DNA of 64,000 nt from Dipteronia dyeriana (Eukaryota > Streptophyta > Magnoliopsida > Sapindales > Sapindaceae), in assembly GCA_032871835.1 (NCBI GenBank), contig CM065297.1, positions 45,202,203 to 45,266,202 of the forward strand, written 5' to 3'. The stretch's first letter is position 1, and every line of letters starts with the position of its first letter. Under the pieces are notes generated by a model. The model did no database searches, had not been told where the DNA came from, and saw nothing but the letters and a program-made list of their open reading frames with translations. This document shows positions 12,544-24,559 of this stretch, in pieces. The translations under genes were made by a program, and so were the position numbers.

Positions 12544-15185
12544 TGTTAGGTTTTAGATTGTGTTGGCATTAATTCCATATCAAAATGATGTTTACTTGTA
12601 ATGATTTAGTTGTTTAGATTCATGATGATTCAAGCTTCAAAGAAGAAGGAACAACTAGTCAAAGCAAGTTCAAAGTCTTCAAAGAGATAGGATGAAATAT
12701 GGTTCTACAAAGGTATACTAAGACTTTATCTTTCTCTTACAAGGCTTAGGCACACACACAATTCATACATATGTGTCCCTACATCGTTGTGCACCATTAT
12801 AGGCACACATATACAATTCATTCATATGTGTCCCTGCATCATTGTGCACCAATGTATTACACATTCACACACTAGAAGATGAATGCTCATGCATTGGTAT
12901 GGAAATAACATGTTTTGGAAAATGCATGATTGGAGACTATCTCTATATAGTTTGCATTCTAGTGTGAATTGTGTTTGTATGTGTATATGTTAGTATAACA
13001 TGGATATTGAACTTGAATTTAGCCTTAAATCATTCTTGATTGAGTTTCGGTCATTTCGGTTACTCATACTATTGATTTCAAGTTCTAAGTCAAAAGATAC
13101 TACACTTTCAACTCATGTTGCATACATTGTCTTCATCTTCATATATCGAGTCAAATTATTATTTTTTGGGTTAAGTATCTTATATGTCCATGTCCGTGAG
13201 AGAGTTATGGTTCGTAATCCGTAAATATATTTGAATTCTGAGTTTGGAGACAGGAGAACGGTGAAGAACGCGAGAGGAGTGCAAGGGAGTTGCACCATGG
13301 CCAAAGGCCATCAATTGGTGCAAGCCCGATATGGCGTGTGGCCATCTCTGCTGCAACTCCTTGCTGCCCTGAGATGCCTGTATGCCATCATGGGGAAGCA
13401 TTATCAAAGGGGCATTTTGGTCTTTTTGCTTATATTCTTTCCCTCTTCTTTTTATTTCCCTTCCCTCTCACATTTCATTCCAAGAAGAAATTTAAAACTT
13501 GAGTGCAGAATTTTCTCTCTACATTTTCTCACCTTCCAAACACCATAACTTCTTCATTTGAACTTTGATTTGAGTGATTCAAAGTTGAGAATGTTTTTCT
13601 ATTCATCCTCCATCTTTTCTCTGAAGGTTTGAGTTAGTTTTATTGTTGTTTTTAGAGTCTAAACTCACAAAAGCGGGACTGCACTAAAATCAACTAAGGT
13701 ATTGATTTTCTCTCAAATTTTTCTTTTAAAACTTGGTCAATTGCCTTGGGTTTTCTTCTTCAACATATATATGTGTCTTGTGATAGTTTTGATTTGAGTT
13801 TTAAACTCATTTAAAGCTAGATTGAGTTTCAATTGAAATCTCACATGTTGAGTTAGGTTTTGATTTTGCCTATGTTTTCACATGTTTGGGACTGTATTGT
13901 GCTAGCTTTGATTCTAAGACTATTTGATGATATTTGCTTAATTGATTTTGTGAAAAATAGTTCCTCACATGTATTAGGCTCTCTTTGGTCAAAATCTCAC
14001 AATGATACATGTGCTTGTGTTCTTTTGAGCTATTCATGTGTTTTGCTGAATCTATGAATAGAAATATGCTCTAGAAATTTAGCTTTAATCTAAATGACTT
14101 TGTCATATGATTTTAGCATGTTTTTGATTTATGAGATTTAAACTTGATTATGTGTTAATTGAATATATCTTGAGATTCAAGTTTTAGATCTATACATGTA
14201 TCTAGGTTGTAATTACTGTTGAACATATCTTACATGATCTAGATGAATTAAACATGCATGATTGACTAGACTACATTTGATTTGTGCATTCATGCTTATG
14301 TCTAGTATTTTCCATAGGATGTGTTGATCATAACATTCTATGTTGTGTGCTTGTTTGTGTTTTTCATTCATAATCACCTAGATGCCTTGTGAGAAGGAAG
14401 TCTTGACAATAGGTGTGAGATCTATGTTGTTGAGCAAGAAAATCTTGGCAAGTGGTGGGAGACCTCGAATTGTCAAGCAAGGAAGTCTTGACTAGAGTCT
14501 GGAGGACTCGGATAGTTGAGCAATAAGTCTTACCTTGGGTTGTGAGGATCCGAAAGGGTGAGCGAGGAAGTCTTGAATAGAGTCGGGAGGACTCGGATAG
14601 TTGAGCAAGAAGTCTTGCCTAGGTTCGTGAGGATCCGGAAGAGTGAGCGAGGAAGTCTTAACAAAAGGTGTGAAGCCTCGGATTATTGAGCAAGAGGGAG
14701 ACATCTTCATGAGTAGGATAGGAGGGTAGTTTCTAGGTGAAGAGGTCACTTGAGAGATTGTACTTGTCTTATCTACTAGTGGATTTTGTTTGCCAGTGGT
14801 TGCTAACCCGCGGATGTTTCCTCTTCAGAGGTTTACCACGTTATATCTTGTGTCAACTTTTCTCTATTCCTATCTCTCTTATATTTGTATTTGTTATTTG
14901 AATACTATGGATAGAACTCTTTATGTAAGTTGACTTCCTTTATATAATATAGATTATGTATGTGTTACAATTACTTGTTTGTATCACACTTTACTTATTT
15001 CATATATTTATTAAGTGTCTTTAATTAATATATATATATATATATATATATATTGTGATACAAGCAATCTAGAGGGACAAACTTTTGTGTGTTTCTAAGG
15101 GAGTCGAAAAGGTGTCTAACCTATTCACCCCCCCCCCCCCCCCCTCTAGGTTAGCCTTGAGCATTTAACCGTGTTTGTATTTTCA
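12544..15185 (+). mobile_element. SIRE-like Copia solo LTR (2.6 kb)
   Basis: Begins TGTTAGGTTTTAG and ends GTATTTTCA. It is flanked by perfect AAAGA duplications at 12539-12543 and 15186-15190, inside the older solo LTR. A run of 17 C followed by TCTAGGTTAGC lies at 15128-15154, close to the 3' end. I associate such a tract with SIRE/Maximus LTRs (inference). A block of imperfect tandem repeats lies at about 14390-14700. There is no internal gag-pol. Related, reverse-oriented copies are at 885-3052 and 62034-64000. Open frames such as 13231-13548 or 14492-14749 are chance frames. Confidence 0.85.
14390..14700. repeat. ~42/85-bp tandem repeats within SIRE-like LTR
   Basis: AAGTCTTG-type starts recur at about 14483, 14568 and 14653, giving a period near 85 bp. 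Half-units of about 42 bp alternate between GAGGACTCGGATAG-type and GAGGATCCG-type segments. The reverse-strand copies near 1850-1980 and 63200-63320 hold shorter versions. Confidence 0.75.
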
Positions 15186-15678
15186 AAAGACCACGATCTA
15201 ACCTGAAGGAGTCGATAAGACACTCAGGATTAAGATCACCCACATATAGCCATCATTAGTTGATATATATGAATCCCATCTATAAACGGATCTTGGTGTG
15301 AGATTTATATAGATCATTGCTCGGTCCTATATGATCACATCATACAAGGTACCTCCATTCTCATATCTCATATGAATGATTCGAGATAGAATCATTGTAT
15401 ATTACGAAATGGATCGCAGCTATAGATTAACAACAAATAAAATACCAAGCTTTATTTGCTATCTATGGACTCTTTAGATTACACGTCTCTTACTATATCC
15501 ATCCGTGTATGACACTCATATACAAAGTTTGAGATTACATCCGGCAATCCAGGATGTTAATATGTGCATAAGTTTATAAAATAAATAACATAACAAGAAT
15601 GAATTGAACCTTTCTATTTATTTACTTCATAAATCCATTTACAAATAACATGCTTAGGGTATAAACCCTAACACTATC

Positions 15679-17088
15679 TCCATTAAGATTGTCTAGGGTA
15701 TGAATGAAGAATATTAACTTATTCTATCTTTATTTAGGAGTTCAATTTTAGTTCTTTAGTGGAATGAACTAAAATTAATAGATCGGACCTAAGTGAATCA
15801 TTTGTTGATTGTGATTAGGTTATGTCTATTGGAGCTTAAATTTAGATAGTCCGCCAAGATCCCCAATCCACAAGAACTTGCATGGATCACTTAATATATT
15901 CTACAAGACTAATTTATTGTTCCATTCATAATTGTGTTAAGGCATGTAGACTTGTTTCTTTTAGCATGAATGAGTCTAGTTCACATATAGACCTTTCATT
16001 AATGACCAATGGATTTAATAAAACAGGAAAAACAATATATATGCCCATGTATGGACTTGGGTGGGAAGGCTATATATAATAGCTTAGTGTATTGCTTTTT
16101 ATTTTATTATTTAATTAAATGGAAAATTATTTATTTATTAATTAATTGTTTATCTAAAAGTAAAAAAAAAATCTAGTTGGAGAAGGTCTCCAAGTGTCAA
16201 ATTATTGTTGGTAATATGCTAAGTATCAAATACTATATTTGATAGGTAGATAAATAATATAAATTTATTTATCTATTCAGATTAAGAAGTATTTGACTTC
16301 TTTTAAAACTTTAAACTGATAATTGGTAAAATTAGGAAGTTTTGATATAGTCATAATTTAATTCATATTCAATAATTGGTTATTGAATAAATACAGTAAT
16401 ACACTATTGAGTTGGATTAGGAGTCTTGGTGTTGAAAAGAAATCTTCTTTAAGTAAGGATTCTTGATCACCAAGTAAATCTTCATAGAGAGAGGATTCTG
16501 GCCCACCAAGTAAATCCTCTTTAGGAGAGGATTTAGTCTCCTGTATATATGGCTTTAAAATTCGGCCAAGCTCTAGTTTTTCTTTAAGAGAAATTTTGGC
16601 TAACATAGAATTTTGAGAGAGAAAAATTTAGTTTTTGCTCTAGATAAAATTCAGCCAACTCATAGAAATAGTGTGTAGAATTCAGCCAAGCATAGAACAA
16701 AGAGAAACGTTTTTGTTTTTGATAGTGCACTAGTGTCTTTTACAACGAAAGGATTTTGTGTGAAAAAATAGAATCGAGTTCACACGGGTTTCAATCAAAT
16801 AGATTGTTACTTCACAAGTTACCAAACGTTATTGGGTATTCTCTTGGAGGATTATTGTGACTAACAAAAGAAAAAGATTTTGTTTGTTTCCATCCTTAGG
16901 TATACAATTCAAAGAAAGGGAGCTTACACTCCTAGGTGACCAATGTTCGTGATTAGATTGGAAGATCTTACGGATTCAATTCGGTGCAACTTCAATCGTT
17001 GCGAGAAAAAAGTACAATACTTTTAATATACGTTAATTAATTAAGGGTTAAGGTTTTTTATTTTAAAGGAAAATTTTAAAAATATACT
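15679..17088 (+). repeat. Copia A 3' LTR, second piece
   Basis: Resumes the LTR exactly where 10935 stopped (TCCATTAAGATTGTC) and matches 3861-5235 of the 5' LTR. It ends AATATACT at 17088, where Gypsy B is inserted. The frames at 15882-16079 and 4059-4259 are the same LTR sequence in the two copies and are not genes. Confidence 0.9.
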
Positions 17089-18224
17089 TGTTAACGGAAA
17101 ATTTACTCGAGGTGAGAAATTTCAGCTAACACCCTCGAGACCTCTACCGCGGAGGTGGTGCCCGGGATAAATACCTCGTACCTACCCTGTTTGAATAAAG
17201 GTGGGTGTTCAAGCATGAATATAATGAAAATGGGAATATATGTCTTTATTATAGATCGTGTATGCCAAGCAAAAATCTCTCGATCACTCTCAATCTCACT
17301 AGGATATAGCAGGGTGGCAACCTCATGCCTATCGAATAGTAGAATACAATGATGGCCGTGTTCTGATTACAGAATTTAGGCCATGACTCATCCTTTTTGT
17401 TTTTTCCTATTAATTGTCAATTCCCTCTCCTTTCTTAGTGTATATTTGGGAGTATTTATACACAATCAAAATAGGTTAAATTTGTGATTCTCCCGCCATG
17501 ATTCTCTGAATCCCATACCTCCTTATCGAGTGGGATCTTTTATTTAAAAGTCGTTGACTTTGGATTAATGACAGAAGTGAGAATATCTTTGTTGGAGATA
17601 AGTTTGTTTCCTCTTTGGATTCAGTCTCTTGCCCCGCACGTACGTGGCGATTTAATGTTTAGTAGGTGTGGATATGATCATGTGCCTTCATGGCGTGATT
17701 CTTCTAGGAGGTTGTCAAGTATGGTGTTCAATATTTTGTAGGGTGAGATAAATCCATGCCCTGGTTTTGGTACTAGGGGCTCCGATCGACCTTTCCAAGT
17801 CCTTGGGAGCTTGGGATAACCCCATGGGCACTCATTGGTGACAACGAGGCTTTTGGTGAGCTTCCTACTTCCTATCTTGATAGGTCTGAATCATTTCCTG
17901 ACTAGATGAAATAATTCTGAGGTATGTGCCCATTGATTAACAGACTATTACTTAGGTCTGGAGATGATGGCCGGGCTCCGGGGGTGTTTACAAGGTAGTT
18001 TTGACCTCGGGAATCCGTGATTTGGTATAAGGAGCTCAATTCGTTTGTGTCAGGATTTACCTTGGATGCTTCCTAAGTTCGGCGACCTTTCCTCACTTCT
18101 TCGGGGTGGCTCTAAAGCTTGATCCCAGGGCCCGAGGTTCCATGGTAGGTAATCTCAGGCTTCGAATCGAGCCAAGAGAGTGGGAAATTTCTCTTTGGTC
18201 CCTAGCCAAATTCGGCCGTTAACA
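17089..18224 (-). repeat. Gypsy B 3' LTR (left)
   Basis: 1136 bp, starting TGTTAACGG and ending CCGTTAACA, which are near-perfect inverted termini. It matches 30330-31463 with scattered substitutions. Just inside it, on the minus strand, is the purine-rich CAGAGGGGACTTC (18225-18237), the expected polypurine tract. This fixes the element orientation. Confidence 0.92.
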
Positions 18225-18452
18225 GAAGTCCCCTCTGACTTGAACACCAGTGATTGAGTTGGGTTCGGAGTTAGATTTCCTATTTTGATTGGGAAATTTT
18301 CCCTTCTTTATCATTACCAAAAATCACGGAGGAAATATTCTCATTAACTGCATGAGTGATGTGGCGAGCATAGACCAGTGTAATTCCCGAAACAATCCGG
18401 TTGTGTTACGGCTATTCCAGGCTTCGAGGCAATCCTACAGAAGATTTCGTCG

Positions 18453-21202
18453 ATGTCACTGCTCCCTTCGCTTCTATTTATACCTAACTCCTTCATGACT
18501 TTCTTCACGTTTTCTTTTAAACTTCAAAGTTTGAAAAAACCCTCTCTTTTGCTACTCTCTTCAGCTACGCTTTTGTTCATTCTCTTTTCATCTGCCTCCA
18601 AACCTTATTCCATTATTTCGAAAGTCATCCATGACTCCTTTGATTCCTTCGTTGATGGTGCAGAAGTTTCCAGCCTTGCCCAGGGAAAACAGGTACAAAA
18701 AGATTTCAACAGTGACGACTCTCCCCCGAACCCACAACGTCATCGGTTGAATAGAAATGTGGCCATTGGAACCAGGTTCACTAACCGACCAGACTGTCCC
18801 TTAAACTTGGTCGACGAAGGCTCTACCAAAGAAGAGAGGGACGACGATGCTGCTGGGAAGGGTCAAGTCACAGTTGCTGACCCTTCTCCAGTGAAGCCTT
18901 TTCCTTATGACTTTAGGGTCATCCTAGATTCTAATGTTGATCCGTAATCAATCGACCGCTTGAGGTCCAAGTACGGTATTCCTGACAGTGACTCCCTCAC
19001 AGTTCCCCACAGAAATTATAATGTCTTCAATCTGCCCAAAGGTGTGCTCTATATCCATGTAGTGGCCTTCGAGAATGGGGTCAGGCTTCTTCTCCATCTT
19101 ACCCTTCGACGGGCTCTCAATGCCCTACAACTAGCTCCCCTCCTGCTGACGCCCAGCTTCTAGAGGCACCTGATTGGCTTTCATATGTTGTGGAGGGAAT
19201 AGTGCGAGCTGGGCAAGGTCACCAGGGAGCCCAAAGCAGAAGAGCTAGCCTATCTTTTTCAAATCGGGAGCTTGTCCTGAGTTTCCCTAGGTCAGTTCCA
19301 TGCGAAAGCTAAGAACAAACTCAATTTCACCATCCCTAGCGCTTCGAGGAAAGACCCTGCTTGGAAGGAGGAGTGGATCCTAGCGGGAGATGATTGGGAA
19401 GCTCGACCTTTATTGGCAGGCATGAGTTCATGGTTCCCACGACTTTCAATGATAAACCATCATGGGACTGGGTTTCTTTACCCGCTGAGTCTGAATTTGT
19501 GTTAAAGGCCATCCTTCCTGGGAACTACTTGAACCTGAAATCCATAAATGACAACCCCTTCGATTATTGCCGAGTAAATCTCTATCTGTGAATTTCTGAT
19601 GCTACTCCTCGTAAGTAGCGTTGAACCATCAGGCTTTATTTTGTTAACTAGCTCGGTTCTGACGGCTTCCCTTTTCTCTTCTTTTTTTAACAATTTTTGT
19701 TGTTGCTCCAGCTTCCCGCGAAGCCCAACAAGCTCGCACCCATCCTCCTTCTTCCAAATCGAGTCTGGAAATCCTTTTGGATTCCTCAGAGAAAAGGGGG
19801 CTAACTGTTCCAGCTGAGGCTTTATCTGCTCTTGCTCCGTCCTCCTCCCAACATAGGTTCAAGATGGCACTCCTCAGATCACAGGCTACCAAGGTGAGGG
19901 TAAGGGGGCCTCTATTTCTCAAGCAGCTGACACATCAATGACAGCTCCTACTCTAGTTATCCCTACTTCTGTTTCTGCTCATGTCACCCCCGCTTATAAC
20001 TTGCCAGACCTTTCTGTCTCTCTAACTATATTCCCAGCCCCCCGAGCTTCAAAGAACCCTAAGGTTGGCATTGAAAGGTTTCCCCCTGTTCGCCCATAAA
20101 ATCAGTCCGGATCTACCACTCTAAACGAGGTCTTAGGGCAATTCATCTCTTCTTGCCCCGGGGTAGTCCTTCTATGATGACTTCAATTCCCGTAAATATA
20201 CTGATCACCAAGGGGTTTGATCTCTTGGTTGAGGTAATCATCATCTTTTATCTTTTCCTACAACGGTTTGATTCGCCACTTTCAAACTTGAACTCTTTAA
20301 TAGGCCTTCAAATTCAACATGGCCATAGGCCACTAGGTGGCCTCTCTCCATGATCGGGTAACCAAAGCTAAAGCTGAAGCTGAGTAGGCCATGGAGGTTG
20401 TTAACGCGGGCTCAAGATCTAGCACAAGAGATGACCTCTAGCCAAAGAAGGATGGAGGCAGAGCTAGCCGAGCTTTATTGTGACAACGAGAGGTTAAAGC
20501 GATCTTTTGACCAAGAAACCCTCGGGTCTAAACGTCGAGCAAGACAGTGAGACTCCTAGAAGGTTGATGCTAGGACGTTAGGCGTCGAGAACCAGGCCTT
20601 ACAAGCTCAGGTGGCCAAGTTACAAACGGAGGTGGATGCCTCCTTTAGTAATGGGTATTTTTTCGCCTCCTTCCTGGTTGCTGAAGCTCTTCACCTTCCT
20701 TTTAACCTCTCTAGTATCATCGGCTAGGGCAGGGAGGAAATCATGACCAAGGCTGCAGAGATGTCTCGCCCTGACGGTGATGGAGCGGGTCCTTCTGGCT
20801 TAGCTGGAGCCAGAAAGCAACCTATTGTGAGAGATCCTCCCCTTCCTCCTCTTGTCTTACCAGTCTTAAGTCCTGTGAAAACCTCTAGCGGGGCTCTAGC
20901 CTGCACAGCCCGAGGGGGACCTGCCAGAAGCCCGAAAGGAGGTCCATAATCATCCTGAAGTGCCCTCTAAAGAAGAATTGGAGGTTGAGCACAACAGGAT
21001 AGAGTCTCTAGCAAACCTTCTCGATGTGGTCATCCCTCATGAAGTTATGACGGTGGTTAATGAGGTTCTAGAAGAGGACCAAGCTGAGCAGTAGGGAATA
21101 GAGGATCCTCCGGAAGAGAGGGTAACAGGCGAGGGTGGTCATGGTGAGTAACCACCTGGGAGAGGAATAGTAGGAGAGGACCAGGAGGAAGCTGGAGCCT
21201 GA
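18453..21202 (+). pseudogene. Gypsy B antisense gene remnant
   Basis: This is a decayed gene on the strand opposite gag-pol. An open frame from 18453 runs to a stop at 18945-18947. The same frame then continues in recognisable sequence (LRSKYGIPDSDSL, FNLPKGVLYIHVVAFENGV, LNALQLAPLLLTP). This matches the domain found in many plant proteins annotated as putative gypsy-type transposon (Transposase_28 type). Further segments follow: WDWVSLPAE (about 19460), an alanine/lysine-rich probable coiled coil (about 20340-20640) and an acidic tail near 21000-21200. Stops and frame changes are frequent. Gypsy C carries a better preserved counterpart. The role of such genes is unknown. Confidence 0.6.
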
Positions 21203-21729
21203 TACAGTTTATTCACCACTTGACTTTGCTGCCCAGAAAGGGGGGTGGGCACCCCGCTTTATTTATGTTATATCTAGTTAGCTTTTCTTTCACTATTCTT
21301 TCATCTTCTGTAGCCCGAAACCAGGTTTGGGCTCTCTTCTTGATTACTGTAGTCTTTCCGGGGGATAGGCTCCTTTATCATTAATGGAGACTGGCTTTAT
21401 ATTTCATTCGTACTTTTTTCAATGAATTTTGACTTGACTGACATCTCCTTGCTTCATTCCTGATTTCGACCTAGATGCGACCTTTAAAGTAAATTGACTT
21501 AATCCAATTTGGCCAAAAATAACGAGATCTTAAATTTGTTTTAAGTGTGAAAGTAGACAGTTAGCTCGAGCTCTTAGCTCTCAGCAGAAACTTGCAGCTC
21601 GATGACTCTAGTGAGCAGTCCTCTTATATGATTTTAGGCTAATTTGCACCTATCACAGTAAGAAATGATATGCACATGGAGGATTAGTAACCAGTAATAA
21701 CTTGGACATTGGACTTTAGGTAGGAAAAC
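21203..21729. other. Gypsy B 3' non-coding region
   Basis: Lies between the antisense gene and the tandem repeats. I see no coding sequence or structured repeat in it. Confidence 0.5.
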
Positions 21730-22345
21730 TTTCCAAGCCCAGGTTCCTCTAAGAGGTTACAGCCCGACCGAGGCATCAGGAAGGCATGACAATTATTTTG
21801 GTCTCGAGGACTGGATGGCAATTATACTCTTACACTCAGACCCTTCTTGGGGGTGGTAGTCTGACCAAGGCATCAGAAGGGCTATTTAGCTATTTCCTTG
21901 CATCAAGATCTGGATGACAACTATGCTCTTACACTTAAACCCTTCTTGGGGTGGTAGCCCGATCAAGGCATTAGGAGGGCTATCTAGCTATTTCCTGGTC
22001 TCGAGATTTGGACTGCAACAATGCTCTTACACTCAGATCCTTCTTGGGGGTGGTAGCCCAACCAAGGCATCAAGAGGGCTATCTAACTATTTCCTAGTCT
22101 TGAGATCTGGATGGCAATTATGCTCTTACACTCAGACCCTTCTTGGGGGTGGTAACCCGACTAAGGTATCAGGAGGGCTATCTAGCTATTTTCTAGTCTC
22201 GAAATCTAATTGAAACTATTCTTTTACACTCAGGGGGGTGGTAGCCCGACCAAGGCATTAGAAGGGCTATCTAGCTATTTCCTGGTCTCGAGATCTGAAT
22301 GACAACTATGCTCTTACACTCATACCCTTCTTGGCAGGGGCCGAG
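21730..22345. repeat. ~98-bp tandem repeat array in Gypsy B
   Basis: The phrase CTCTTACACTCAGACCC and close variants recur at about 21827, 21926, 22024, 22123, 22220 and 22311, giving spacings of 99, 98, 99, 97 and 91. Each unit also holds GGTGGTAGCCCGACCAAGG and CTATCTAGCTATTTCC. About five and a half units are present. The apparent 99-residue frame at 21914-22213 is the array read in one frame, not a protein. Confidence 0.92.
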
Positions 22346-22539
22346 GCATCAAGGATAGCAAGGGGGATTCCCCGGCTTATCCTTGGTCTTGAGGTGGTTA
22401 TGTCGAATTTACCCGTGCCCTAACTGGATATGAAGAAATTAAGGTAGAATATAATCGAAGATGGAGAAAGTAGACTTTATTGGTAAGAAATGAAGTATAG
22501 TATTGTTACTGATTTTATTAAAACCTAAATGGAGGTAGT

Positions 22540-23622
22540 TTGTTCACGAGTCCTCTGTTTAAGGGTAGTACTTCCTCAGGTCATTCCCAGTTGAGTCCTA
22601 GGACCCCATCTGACCTCTTCCTGATATTCGAGGTCACTTTACTAAAAACTAGATCCACTTCCTTGAAGCTTCGAGCTTTAACCTTCCTGTTTTAAGTACC
22701 TTAAAATCTTGCTCTGGTAGATCACTACTTTTTTCAGCTACTCGGTCCTGTTTCTCTTCCAAGAGATCTAGATTAGCTAGGATTTTATCCTCATTGCTTC
22801 CATGTTCAAAGTGTTGTACTCTGAAGGAGGTTAGTTTATGCTCGATCGGAAGAACTGCTTCAACCCCAAAGGTTAAGGAATAGGGTGTTTCTCTGTTGAC
22901 TGTTCTGTTTGTAGTCCGGTAAGCCCAGAGAACCTCGGGGAAGCTCATCGACCCATATGCCTTTTCTCTGCTGTAATTTCTTCTTCAACAACTTCTTGAT
23001 AATCTAATTAGTGGATTCCACCGGCCTATTAGTTTGAGAGTGGGCTACTGAAGTGAACATAAGGTTGATTCCTAATCCTTCACACAAGTCCTTGAATCGA
23101 TCGTTATCAAACTGCTTACCTAGGTCGGCTACAATGATAAGAAGGGTTCCGAATCTGCATACTACATTATTTTTTATAAACCTTGTCGTATTCTCTTTCG
23201 ATATCTGGGAGAGCAGTCCAGCTTTGACCCACCTTGTAAAATAGTCGATCGCCACAATAACATGTTTGGCTTATCCAAGAGCGGTGGGAAGCGATCCGAT
23301 TAGGTTGACTCCTCACATAGCAAAGGGGTAAGGCAAGCTGAGAGATGACAAACGCTTCGGGGGAAGGTGACTCAAGTTCAAGGTCTTCTGGCATGGCTCA
23401 CATGATTGTACAAAGTTCTTCGCATCTTGATAAATAGTTGGCCAATAATTTCTCAAGCGGAGTACCTGATATGCAAGAGCTTCCCCACCAGTGTGGCTCA
23501 TGTATTCCCAGAGTGAACCTCTTTGAACGCCCATTTGGCATTATCGGGATGCAAACACCCAAGTAGAGGAAGGGATCTGCCCCTCCTATAGAGGTATCTG
23601 TGTACCAGGCAATATCGGACAA
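22540..23622 (-). pseudogene. Gypsy B integrase remnant
   Basis: Read on the minus strand. It begins with the zinc-binding part (H...H, then CEPCQK near 23390), followed by VAIDYFTRWVKA (first Asp), VADLGKQFDN (second Asp) and SQTNRPVEST (Glu, about 23010). After a stop it continues with the C-terminal part DELPEVLWAYRTT and ETPYSLTFGVEAVLP (about 22840-22950). The DD35E residues remain, but stops at several points and frame changes between segments make it non-functional. The normal product inserts the cDNA into the host genome. Confidence 0.88.
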
Positions 23623-23750
23623 AGAGCCTCTTAATTCTTCTTACTTGATCGGCTTCCTAAGGAAGCTTTCCTTCAAAGAGATAAACCATTATTAGATCCA
23701 TCCAGCATGGCTGATGATTCAGGGTACAAATCTCCTTGTCTGCCATTGTG

Positions 23751-24484
23751 CTAGGTCGGGAGATAACTTGAAGGGGAACTCCATGTGGTAACTTGGCCAC
23801 CATTCATAGCTATCGTGTCTAGGACATCAGCTCGACGATTCTGTTGTCGAGCCACCTGCTCGATCTTGAATCCTTTAAATTCATTCTTAAGCAATTGAAC
23901 TAACTTCAAGTAGGCGATCTTATTATCCCCTTTTGCCTGATAAACCCCAAAAACCTGATTGACTAAAAGTAATAAGTCACTCTTGACCTGTAGGTAATCG
24001 ACCTCGAGCTGGACAGCTACCTTCAACCCGGCTATGAGGGATTCATACTTCATCTCATTGTTGGTGGCCTTAAATTTGAATCTGAAAAAGTGGCAACATT
24101 TAACCCCCTCTATGTCTATTATTATTATTCCAGCTTCTCCCCCAGCTTGCCCGAATGCCCTATATGTGTAGAGGATCTAGGGCTTGCAACCCATCAACCA
24201 TCAGTCAAATTTTGGAACCTTCTCAGGAGCTATATCTGCAGCTACATAGATCGCTTGGCCTAGGGGCGCTGAGAACTCTGCCATAAAGTCCGCTAAAGCC
24301 TGGCTTTGATTGTGGTCCTAAGTTTGTAATTTAAATCAAATTGGGTGAGTTCCAGGTCCCACAACACTAGTCTTCCAGATACGTCCAGCCTTTGCAAAAA
24401 TTGGCGGAGAGGTTGGTCTGTCACTACTGCTATTGAGTGAGCTTGAAAGTAGGGACAGAGCTTCCTTGCTGAAGTCACCAGCAC
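23751..24484 (-). pseudogene. Gypsy B RNase H and second RNase H remnant
   Basis: The frame at 24293-24484 carries the end of the RT-linked RNase H (ARKLCPYFQAHSIAVVTDQPL). After stops, the segment 23751-24120 shows KATNNEMKYESLIAGLKVA, SDLLLLVNQV and RQQNRRADVLD. These are hallmarks of the additional archaeal-type RNase H found after RT in the Tat/Ogre group. The first Asp segment between the two is eroded. Confidence 0.78.
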
Positions 24485-24559
24485 ATATGTGAGCTTTTCC
24501 AGAATAGTATAATTTTTCTCTGGCTTGGTTAGAGTGTGGCTTACGTAGTATATAGGTCG

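Larger units (their letters stand above)
10936..15673. mobile_element. Solo LTR (TGTTGGAACCC...CCTAACA) with nested insertion
   Basis: Element sequence occupies 10936-12543 and 15191-15673. The middle is a younger SIRE-like solo LTR. Ends are TGTTGGAACCCC and ATAAACCCTAACA, flanked by the perfect 5-bp duplication CTATC. A second copy at 28247-30231 has the same ends and is uninterrupted. No internal coding region exists, so each copy is a solo LTR left by LTR-LTR recombination. The reverse complement starts TGTTAGGGTTTATACCC, a common Copia LTR start, so the family is probably oriented on the minus strand, though this is not proven. The short frames at 11250-11453 and 12260-12520 lie inside the LTR and are not genes. 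Confidence 0.88.

Noticed and set aside
21914..22213. 99-codon + strand frame
   Set aside because: A translation of the 98-bp repeat array in Gypsy B, with no protein-like features beyond the repeat.
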